NCBI GenBank assembly: GCA_937927795.1
Contig: CALBSF010000151.1
Coordinates: 1 to 5,257 of the forward strand
Direction of reading: 5' to 3'
From: an uncultured Rickettsiales bacterium
Lineage (GTDB): Bacteria; Pseudomonadota; Alphaproteobacteria; Rickettsiales; UBA1997
Length of the DNA stretch: 5,257 bases
Positions 1 to 5,257 of this stretch are shown here, in pieces (within the stretch, counting starts at the first letter, position 1; each line of letters opens with the position of its first letter). Below the pieces are notes generated by a model. The model was not told the DNA's origin, did no database searches, and was given only the letters and a program-made list of their open reading frames with translations. Made by a program: the position numbers and the translations under genes.

Positions 1-25
1 AAGTTAAAACAATTTCAGTAAAATC

Positions 26-56
26 CCCTCTCCCTTGAGAGGAGAGGGTTAGGGTG
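26..56. repeat. Dispersed G/C-rich palindromic repeat element (REP-like), single copy in window
   Basis: An 8-bp perfect stem (CCCTCTCC at 26-33 with GGAGAGGG at 41-48) closes a 7-nt loop, followed by TTAGGGTGA (49-57). The CCCTCTCC...GGAGAGGGTTAGGGTGA layout is a recurrent dispersed intergenic palindrome in many proteobacterial genomes; that is recognition from memory, not a search. The G/C content contrasts sharply with the A/T-rich surroundings. The plus-strand stem is not followed by a T-run, so it does not look like an intrinsic terminator. An outer pairing of AATC (22-25) with GATT (56-59) may extend the structure. No second copy is seen in the window. Confidence 0.7.
40..44 (+). promoter_or_regulatory. 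Shine-Dalgarno-like AGGAG inside the palindrome, 9 nt before an in-frame GTG
   Basis: AGGAG lies at 40-44, with 9 nt between it and GTG at 54-56. That GTG is in frame with proC and is preceded in frame by a stop (TGA at 36-38). The conserved proC start (ATG at 102) has no purine-rich site at normal distance: the nearest, AAGGA at 71-75, is 26 nt away. The repeat could therefore provide a real ribosome binding site for an extended ProC. Against this, the site overlaps the 3' arm of the hairpin and would be hidden when the stem is folded. Fortuitous matching is quite possible. Confidence 0.35.
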
Positions 57-101
57 ATTTGTTTAATTGCAAGGACTAAACATAAACACACAAAATCTAA
101 C

Positions 102-899
102 ATGAAAAATATTCTCTTTCTTGGCTGCGGTAAAATGGGCTCGATTCTGGCTAACAATTTACTTGCTCAAAAACTAGATAGCAAAATTTCGGTCATCAAA
201 AAATCAGATAAAAATAAAATCACAAAATTAAAATATTATAAAAATTTTGATGAATTACCAAAAAATTATCAGGCAGATTTGATATTTCTTGCCATCAAGC
301 CGCAAGATTCAAAAAAGATTTTAACCGAACTTTCAAAAAGTAAAATTTTTAATAAAAACACGATTTTTATTTCAATTTTAGCTGGGAAAAAAATAAGTTT
401 TTTTGAAGAAATTTTTGGTTTAGATGCTAAAATAATTCGTTCAATGCCAAACCTGCCAATTGAACATTTCCAAGGAATATTCAGCTATTTGGCCAATAAA
501 AATATTACTAAATTAGAATTAAAAAAATTACAAAAAATCTTTGATAATTTTGGCACTTCAATTGAGCTTGAAGATGAAGAAAATTTTAATGTTGTAACTG
601 CAGTTTTTGGCTCTGGTCCTGCTTATATTTTTTATCTACAAGAAATATTGGTTGAAATTTTGGAAGAGTTAAATTGCCCAAATCAAACCGCTAAAGATCT
701 AGTAAATCAGCTATTTTATGGCAGCATTTTAATGTCGCTTAATAATAATGATTTTTCTAAATTAAAAGAATCCGTTACCTCAAAAGCCGGAACTACTGAG
801 GCGGCTTTAAAAGTTTTGGGTCAAAATTCACAGCTAAAAAATATTTTCAAAAACGCCATCAACTCAGCAATTACAAGGTCAAAAGAATTGCAGGGATGA
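102..899 (+). CDS. proC: Pyrroline-5-carboxylate reductase (ProC)
   Basis: Cytosolic enzyme that reduces 1-pyrroline-5-carboxylate to L-proline with NAD(P)H, the last step of proline synthesis. The 265-residue product has normal family length. The N-terminal Rossmann fold shows GCGKMG at residues 8-13, LAIKPQ at 63-68, ISILAG at 90-95 and RSMPNLP at 113-119. The C-terminal helical dimerisation domain has FGSGPAY at 169-175 and the family signature around LKESVTSKAGTTEAAL (221-236), where the common S-P-G-G-T-T is S-K-A-G-T-T. The ATG at 102 is chosen because family members begin a few residues before the first beta strand. An in-frame GTG at 54 would add 16 residues (MICLIARTKHKHTKSN) and has the better ribosome binding site. 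The stop overlaps the ribF start (ATGA), indicating an operon. No proA or proB is nearby, so the source of the substrate is not visible. Base composition is very A/T-rich, with no frameshift or missing motif. Confidence 0.93.
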   Translation: MKNILFLGCGKMGSILANNLLAQKLDSKISVIKKSDKNKITKLKYYKNFDELPKNYQADLIFLAIKPQDSKKILTELSKSKIFNKNTIFISILAGKKISFFEEIFGLDAKIIRSMPNLPIEHFQGIFSYLANKNITKLELKKLQKIFDNFGTSIELEDEENFNVVTAVFGSGPAYIFYLQEILVEILEELNCPNQTAKDLVNQLFYGSILMSLNNNDFSKLKESVTSKAGTTEAALKVLGQNSQLKNIFKNAINSAITRSKELQG

Positions 900-1828
900 A
901 AATAATTAGAAGCATCAATAAAATAAATTTACCAAAACAAATCGCTTTAACTATTGGAAACTTTGATGGGCTGCATTTGGGGCATCTTGAAATAATTCAA
1001 AAAGTTAAAAAAATTGCTAAAGAAAAAAATATTGCATCAGCGATTTTAACTTTCGAGCCTCATCCATTAGAATTTTTAAGACCAGAAAAAAATAAAGATT
1101 TTCGAATTGGCAATTTAGCTCAAAAACTCAAAAATTTAATTGCCGAAAATTTAGATTATATAATTATTTTGCCATTTAATGAAAAGCTGGCAAGCCTTGA
1201 TGCATCTAGCTTTATTGATGATATTTTGGTTAAGAATTTAAAAGTTAAAGATTTAATTATTGGCTATGATTTTGTTTTTGGAAAAAATCGCGAAGGAAGT
1301 TTTAAATTATTAGAAGAAAAATCAAAAAAATTAAATTTTAATTTACACGAAATTCCAGCAATAAAAAATCAAGATTACACCTGCTCTTCAACCATAATCA
1401 GAAGCCTTATTTTGCAAGGAAAAATCAAAGAAGCTAATCAAATTTTAGGCAGAAATTTTAGTATATCCAGCAGAGTTGTTAATGGCAAAAAACTTGCCAA
1501 ACAAATTGGCTTTCCAACCGCTAATTTAAAGGTTAATCCTTATATTATTAAACCAAAATTTGGTGTTTATAAAACATCAACTTATATTCCATTTTTAAAA
1601 CAAAAATTTTCTTCAATAACTAATTTTGGAATCAGACCAACTGTTGAAAATAATGATCAAAATCCAATTTTTGAAACTCATATTTTAAATTTTAATCAAG
1701 AAATTTATGGCAAAAAAATTATTGTTGAATTTCTTGATTTTATTCGCGAGGAAAAAAAATTTGATTCAATTGATGATTTGAAAAGGCAAATTACAGCTGA
1801 TGTTTTGGGCAAAATATTTAAAATATAG
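896..1828 (+). CDS. ribF: Bifunctional riboflavin kinase / FMN adenylyltransferase (FAD synthetase, RibF)
   Basis: Phosphorylates riboflavin to FMN and adenylates FMN to FAD in the cytosol. The 310 residues match the usual bacterial RibF length. The N-terminal nucleotidyltransferase domain has GNFDGLHLGH (21-30, the HxGH-type nucleotide site), TFEPHP (52-57), GYDFVFGKNREG (123-134) and SSTIIR (164-169). The C-terminal riboflavin kinase domain has IGFPTAN (204-210), KFGVY (221-225), NFGIRPTV (243-250) and FETHILNF (259-266). Glu260 sits where the family's catalytic base is expected, and YGKKIIVEFLDFIREEKKF (271-289) is the typical closing strand and helix. The ATG overlaps the proC stop by four bases. 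No well-placed Shine-Dalgarno is present (AAGG at 875-878 is 17 nt away), which favours translational coupling to proC. The gene looks intact. No ribA/B/D/E/H gene is in the window, so whether riboflavin is made or imported cannot be told. Confidence 0.96.
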   Translation: MKIIRSINKINLPKQIALTIGNFDGLHLGHLEIIQKVKKIAKEKNIASAILTFEPHPLEFLRPEKNKDFRIGNLAQKLKNLIAENLDYIIILPFNEKLASLDASSFIDDILVKNLKVKDLIIGYDFVFGKNREGSFKLLEEKSKKLNFNLHEIPAIKNQDYTCSSTIIRSLILQGKIKEANQILGRNFSISSRVVNGKKLAKQIGFPTANLKVNPYIIKPKFGVYKTSTYIPFLKQKFSSITNFGIRPTVENNDQNPIFETHILNFNQEIYGKKIIVEFLDFIREEKKFDSIDDLKRQITADVLGKIFKI

Positions 1829-1853
1829 AAGGAATTTGGCGAAGACGGTTTAT
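1829..1853. other. Short convergent intergenic gap without visible terminator
   Basis: Only 25 bp separate the TAG of ribF from the TAG of the minus-strand gene. I see no G/C-rich stem followed by a T-run on either strand, here or just inside the gene ends. Transcripts from both sides may therefore overlap at their 3' ends or end by a Rho-type mechanism (inference). Confidence 0.5.
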
Positions 1854-4800
1854 CTAACGACCAGCTCCCAGGCTCGCTACTTTTTTATAATCGTCTATCA
1901 CCAATTGATAGTCAGCTAACTTTGTAACATCTTTGTGCGAACCATGCTGCCTTTCTTTTCTAAGTGAAGTATATGGTGGAGGAGTTTCTCCAGAAAGCGG
2001 GTTGGCGGCGGGAATATCAGATAGTGTAAAAAAGTTCTTATCAACGGGCGGCTTGGTTTCGTAATTCTTTTTAACAACTATAACAGTTGGATCATGAGGT
2101 CTACCCGCCTTTTGCTGATATCTATATAAATCTCTTTTTGCAATTTCTACAGATATTTCTTGGGAAGCTCTAACAAAACCAAATAATGGTGATTCTTCTT
2201 TTGTAGCATTATGCGTGCTATATTCATAAGCAGAGCCACTTGAATTTTTTTTAAAAAATATTTTATAACCCTCGTCTTTGGCTGACGAAGATTTATCTTT
2301 AATAACTAACTCCTCTCCTTTTTTATAAAACTCTATCTCAACAGTTTTTGGCTCGCCTGGTTTAAAAGTTCTTTTTTTCAAGGTAATTGTAAACTTTCTT
2401 TCTTCTCCTTCATTTTTATCGAGATACTTCATTAAATCTTCTAGCTTTCTTTTTTGAGTTGTCTTTAAAGTATCTCGACTACTAAAACGCACTTTAATTT
2501 TGTCATCGCGATCTAAACTCATTGCAGGCTGAACTCTATATTGAGTATCAGAAACTTTCTGTAAAGAAGCGCCGCCAACTTTTCTTAATGTGCTATCTAA
2601 TATATCGCAAAGAGGCTCACGATTATGGCCAGCAGCAGCTGTTCCAGCTCTCGATCTTTCAGCTCTCATGCCCAATCCTGAGGAAGTAACTCTTCCGCTG
2701 GCAGCATCGCCAACTTGAACGGCTGCTGTTTTTGCAGCAGAATCTGTTTGGTAAGTGGAGCCAGAAATTGGATCTAAAAAAGAAAGAGGAGTATCTTTTC
2801 CGTAAGATGTAATGCTTAGATCTGGAAGCAATCCGGCTCCTGCGACGTTCAAACTTTTTCCATCAACAGCACACGAGACTAGTAAAGGAAATTTCACAAC
2901 TTCACCATCCTTGGTTTTAATTTCAAAACTTACTAGATGATAATCGCCAAACGACCAAGAACATGGCGATGTATTACCATCTTGTAGTTGCTGAAGATGA
3001 TTTGAATACGCCATTCCTTGAAATTTTATAGTAAAATCACCTTTATCTAAGGAAACACTGATCTCACCACCCCCTATGAACTTGCCGCTTGCACCATCAA
3101 ACCAAGTTGCTGCACCGACACCAGCAGCTGCCTGCCTCCTTTGTATCTCAACTTGAAACTTTCGAACTAAATCGGTTCTAGCATCAGCAACTCTTTTGCT
3201 TTTTCCCAAAGTTGATATAAAATCGCCAACAGTTGTAATATCTGGAGTGTCATTAAAAGCTACCCGATCATGCAAATCACGAATTTTTTGCAGCTTTTCT
3301 TTTGCATCCTTAGTGGCGGTCGCAGATTCCTCAGTTTCTTTATGAATCTTTGATGCTTTTCCAATAATATCAAATATGTTGTCGTTTTGCGCAGCTAGAG
3401 CAGCGGCAGCAGCGGCAGCGGGAGCACCGGCGGCTACAGTAGCTGGAGCGGCGGCAATACTAACATTTCCCACTTTCTCACCTATTAGTAAAGCTTCACA
3501 CTTTACACCATTCACTTCAGACAAAGTTTCTTTTGCAACCTCTTCAATAAAAGCTTGATCTCGCCCCATAACTACAGCACTAGCTACGGATCTAAACATC
3601 TCATTTTGGATTCTTGCTGGTAAGGCTTGATTTGCAGTTAAAATTACTTGCGCTCTAGCATCTGTGGCAATAAGACCTCCAAGAGTGGAAGTGCCATTTA
3701 ATGCATCAGCAGCAACCCTAGCAATCACATCAGTAGTTGCTGCCGGTGTTTTTGCTCTAGTCCTTACACTTTCCACAACTCCATCAAGAACTTCTGGCGT
3801 AATAAATTCTTTTACAGCATCCTTTAAAACATCGGCTGCAGCTCGATTTAATTCGTCCCCCGTTTTCCCATCAACTATAGCAGTGGCGATTTTTGTGAAG
3901 AATGCTTCTCTGTCACTCTCTGATAAACTAAAAATTTTGTGAAAAACTGTTAATGAAGAATTATCTGCCCTGACTGCCGTATTAATAGTAGATCTTCCTT
4001 CCCTAATATCTATAATAATTTGATGAATCAAATGCCCAATATAATCATCCCTATTTGTAGCATCAACAGCTGGAACTACCCCACCCGGAGCAAAAATAGC
4101 CTGAGCACTAGCGATAATTTGCGCAACAACAGCTTGACCAGTAGAGCTTGAAGTTAATGAAGCTTCTAATGAACCAACAAAAGATTCACTCACCGCCTCC
4201 AATAAATCTTCTCGACTTTTATTTTCATTTATAGCAACTAAGACAGATGCAAACATTTCATTTTGCTGAGACGCAGGCAAAGCGCGATTTACAGCCAAAA
4301 TTGCTGCGGCAACTGGATCTGCAGCAACTGCTCGACCAAGGTTATTTGCATCTCCAGCAAGAACATCAGCGTTAACTTCGTTCATTATGTAAGCACTATA
4401 AGCGGCCTTTGCGCTTGCAACAATTTCTGCAAAAATCGCTTGATTGGCATGCGCAGTCTCAGTAGCTTTGGCAGGAAGACCTCTGACTTTAATCCTTACA
4501 TCGTCAAGCTTTCTGTCAACTTCAACTTTAAAAGCCGTAGCCGAAGCTATAGCTTGATTTACAGCTGTCAAACGAGCAGTAGCGCGCCTAATTGAATTAG
4601 TTACTTCTGGACTTGGAACTTCAGCTCTAAGATTTACTATGTAAGTATTGATAGCATCTCTGGTTGTTGTTAAGCCAGTAAGAATTTCTTCCGCCTGTTT
4701 TTGATATTCCACAACCTCTCTGTAAGCCCCCTCAGCCCTAACCTCATCTTGTAGGGACTGCCCTAAAACTTTATTTAATTCATCTATATCCTGTTGAGTA

Positions 4801-5201
4801 ATTGGTTTTGCTTGCGCCGCAGTATCAACGCCTCCTTTTAATCCTCGAATTGCAGCAAGTTTAGTTGCACTTTCTGTTTTTAGCGCTCCAAGGGATCCAC
4901 TCTCTTTTGAACTAAAACCTCTTCCTGCAACCGCTTGAGCGCCGCCATTACAAACAACCGCCTCTCCTTCAATTTCCCCAGCCTCAATCCTAGCTTTGGC
5001 AGCAGCAAAAGCGCTGGTTATCGGTTTTCTAGCTAAAGTTAGAAGATTTTGCGATTCTTGATGATGATGCTCCAATTCCTTTAATTTTTTTAAAATCACA
5101 CTACTATCCGTCCAAGCACCTCCCCCTCTTACTATTTTTCTCAATCTATTTTCATGAGATAACGTAAACGCTGCTCTTGCTGATCTTATTCTTCTAAGCA
5201 T
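1854..5201 (-). CDS. Large Ala-rich multidomain protein of unknown function, with three internal helical repeats
   Basis: I do not recognise this 1115-residue protein. In order: an Arg-rich N-terminus (about 1-28; R3, R4, R6, R9, R19, R21, R25) with no hydrophobic core, so no Sec signal; a helical stretch with a His triplet (HHH 45-47); a Gly/Ser-rich part (about 85-130); a helical, coiled-coil-like region (about 134-250); three diverged tandem repeats (253-570); an Ala/Pro linker (583-604); a charged helical stretch (about 606-695); a beta-rich part (about 698-810) with W700, W749 and cysteines C747 and C777; a Gly/Ala linker (815-860); a Lys-rich alpha/beta part (about 866-1000); and a basic, Pro-containing tail with PPPY at 1074-1077. 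No membrane segment is apparent. ATG at 5201 follows GGAG with an 8-nt spacer, and the frame is uninterrupted to TAG. G/C is clearly higher than in proC and ribF in the middle but not at the 3' end. It could be a secreted host-interaction protein or a cytoplasmic structural protein; neither is shown. Confidence 0.9.
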   Translation of the reverse strand: MLRRIRSARAAFTLSHENRLRKIVRGGGAWTDSSVILKKLKELEHHHQESQNLLTLARKPITSAFAAAKARIEAGEIEGEAVVCNGGAQAVAGRGFSSKESGSLGALKTESATKLAAIRGLKGGVDTAAQAKPITQQDIDELNKVLGQSLQDEVRAEGAYREVVEYQKQAEEILTGLTTTRDAINTYIVNLRAEVPSPEVTNSIRRATARLTAVNQAIASATAFKVEVDRKLDDVRIKVRGLPAKATETAHANQAIFAEIVASAKAAYSAYIMNEVNADVLAGDANNLGRAVAADPVAAAILAVNRALPASQQNEMFASVLVAINENKSREDLLEAVSESFVGSLEASLTSSSTGQAVVAQIIASAQAIFAPGGVVPAVDATNRDDYIGHLIHQIIIDIREGRSTINTAVRADNSSLTVFHKIFSLSESDREAFFTKIATAIVDGKTGDELNRAAADVLKDAVKEFITPEVLDGVVESVRTRAKTPAATTDVIARVAADALNGTSTLGGLIATDARAQVILTANQALPARIQNEMFRSVASAVVMGRDQAFIEEVAKETLSEVNGVKCEALLIGEKVGNVSIAAAPATVAAGAPAAAAAAALAAQNDNIFDIIGKASKIHKETEESATATKDAKEKLQKIRDLHDRVAFNDTPDITTVGDFISTLGKSKRVADARTDLVRKFQVEIQRRQAAAGVGAATWFDGASGKFIGGGEISVSLDKGDFTIKFQGMAYSNHLQQLQDGNTSPCSWSFGDYHLVSFEIKTKDGEVVKFPLLVSCAVDGKSLNVAGAGLLPDLSITSYGKDTPLSFLDPISGSTYQTDSAAKTAAVQVGDAASGRVTSSGLGMRAERSRAGTAAAGHNREPLCDILDSTLRKVGGASLQKVSDTQYRVQPAMSLDRDDKIKVRFSSRDTLKTTQKRKLEDLMKYLDKNEGEERKFTITLKKRTFKPGEPKTVEIEFYKKGEELVIKDKSSSAKDEGYKIFFKKNSSGSAYEYSTHNATKEESPLFGFVRASQEISVEIAKRDLYRYQQKAGRPHDPTVIVVKKNYETKPPVDKNFFTLSDIPAANPLSGETPPPYTSLRKERQHGSHKDVTKLADYQLVIDDYKKVASLGAGR
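3390..3455 (-). repeat. Ala/Pro low-complexity linker encoded by GCN-rich tract
   Basis: Residues 583-604 are almost only Ala with two Pro, one Gly, one Leu and a Thr-Val pair, including a run of seven Ala (595-601). The DNA is a run of GCN codons with local GCAGCGGCAGC patterns, the most G/C-rich part of the gene. It separates the repeat region from the C-terminal half and probably acts as a flexible or helical linker. A plus-strand frame across this tract is a shadow of the GCN composition. Confidence 0.7.
3492..3788 (-). repeat. Internal protein repeat unit 3 (residues 472-570)
   Basis: Core LGGLIATDARAQVIL (507-521) followed by TANQALPARIQNEMF (522-536) and a helix with EEVAKETL (553-560). 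ALPARIQNEMF is identical to unit 1's ALPASQQNEMF at 9 of 11 positions. The similarity also shows in the DNA: the plus strand reads AAACATCTCATTTTG at 3594-3608 and AAACATTTCATTTTG at 4252-4266. The unit ends just before the Ala/Pro linker. Confidence 0.75.
3789..4139 (-). repeat. Internal protein repeat unit 2 (residues 355-471), most diverged
   Basis: It opens with GQAVVAQIIASAQA (355-368), 8 of 14 identical to the opening of unit 1. It then carries about 15 extra residues before the conserved core, which reads REGRSTINTAVRADNSS (400-416), FSLSESDREAFFTKIATAIV (424-443) and ELNRAAADVL (450-459). REAF (431-434) takes the place of NEMF in units 1 and 3. Membership rests on order and spacing of hydrophobic and small residues rather than on high identity. 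Confidence 0.6.
4140..4445 (-). repeat. Internal protein repeat unit 1 (residues 253-354)
   Basis: First of three diverged units in the large protein. It opens with NQAIFAEIVASAKA (253-266), and its core is LGRAVAADP (288-296), then ILAVNRALPASQQNEMF (301-317), then a predicted helix ending near residue 341. Aligned without gaps to unit 3 from L288/L507 to F317/F536, I count 17 identities in 30 positions. The unit looks entirely helical. Its opening is also similar to the opening of unit 2 (GQAVVAQIIASAQA). Confidence 0.75.
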
Positions 5202-5209
5202 ATTTTTTT

Positions 5210-5213
5210 CTCC
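5210..5213 (-). promoter_or_regulatory. Ribosome binding site of the large minus-strand gene
   Basis: Reading the minus strand, GGAG is followed by 8 nt (AAAAAAAT) and then ATG at 5201. This good Shine-Dalgarno at normal spacing supports the chosen start. I could not identify convincing -35 and -10 boxes in the remaining 44 bases to the window edge; the region is A/T-rich throughout. Confidence 0.75.
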
Positions 5214-5257
5214 GATGAAAAATTAGGTAATTAAAAATTTATCTCTGGCGTTAATTT

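Noticed and set aside
26..56. Palindrome as an intrinsic terminator of a gene to the left
   Set aside because: The plus-strand stem is followed by TTAGGGTGATTTG, not by a T-run, and the sequence matches the common dispersed-repeat pattern better.
3376..3558. Plus-strand open frame of 60 codons, Ala-rich
   Set aside because: It lies antisense to the Ala/Pro linker of the large gene, its Ala content is a by-product of the GC-repeat DNA, and no ribosome binding site or family likeness is visible.
3664..3942. Plus-strand open frame of 92 codons
   Set aside because: Antisense shadow of repeat units 2 and 3 of the large gene, with low-complexity Ala/Ser/Thr content and no recognisable domain.
4263..4595. 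Plus-strand open frame of 110 codons, Cys- and Ser-rich
   Set aside because: Antisense to the coding strand of repeat unit 1 and the coiled-coil region. The Cys residues come from reverse reading of Ala/Gln codons, with no spaced CxxC pattern and no start signal.
1854..5201. Large protein as an autotransporter or surface cell antigen (Sca-type)
   Set aside because: There is no Sec signal peptide and no C-terminal beta-barrel pattern ending in an aromatic residue; the C-terminus is basic and ends in LGAGR.
1854..5201. Ankyrin, tetratricopeptide or leucine-rich repeats in the large protein
   Set aside because: The units are about 100-117 residues and lack the consensus patterns of these short repeats.
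5214..5257. Promoter for the large gene
   Set aside because: The A/T-rich sequence offers several loose hexamers (for example TTAACG as a -35) but none with a good -10 at 16-18 bp, and the window ends too soon to judge.

Overview
The window is AT-rich DNA from a bacterium and carries three genes: proC and ribF on the plus strand, and one very large gene of unknown function on the minus strand, convergent with them. Strong A/T bias, heavy Lys/Asn/Ile use in the housekeeping proteins, tight packing and a large unrecognised alanine-rich protein suggest a reduced-genome, probably host-associated alphaproteobacterium of Rickettsiales or Holosporales type. That placement is inference: no rRNA or other phylogenetic marker lies in the window.

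Left part (1-1828). A G/C-rich palindromic element of a widely dispersed repeat type (26-56) stands just upstream of proC (pyrroline-5-carboxylate reductase, last step of proline synthesis). proC overlaps ribF (bifunctional riboflavin kinase/FAD synthetase, making FMN and FAD) by the four bases ATGA, so the two are almost certainly one translationally coupled transcript. Both look intact with their catalytic motifs. They are not in the same pathway; the pairing is probably a lineage-specific operon. The palindrome supplies a good Shine-Dalgarno-like sequence and an in-frame GTG that would add 16 residues to ProC, whereas the family-typical ATG at 102 has no nearby ribosome binding site.

Right part (1854-5201, minus strand). 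A single uninterrupted 1115-codon frame starts behind a clear GGAG site. I do not recognise the product. It has an Arg-rich N-terminus without a hydrophobic signal core, a long helical/coiled-coil region, three diverged tandem helical repeats of about 100-117 residues, an Ala/Pro linker, a second helical stretch, beta-rich and lysine-rich regions, and a Pro-containing tail with a PPPY motif. No membrane segment is apparent. It is the most interesting object here: possibly a host-interaction or structural protein, but no function can be assigned from sequence alone.

The gap between ribF and the large gene is 25 bp and shows no convincing terminator. The flanks (1-25 and 5214-5257) show nothing I can call with confidence. 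No tRNA, rRNA, CRISPR array or insertion sequence is visible.
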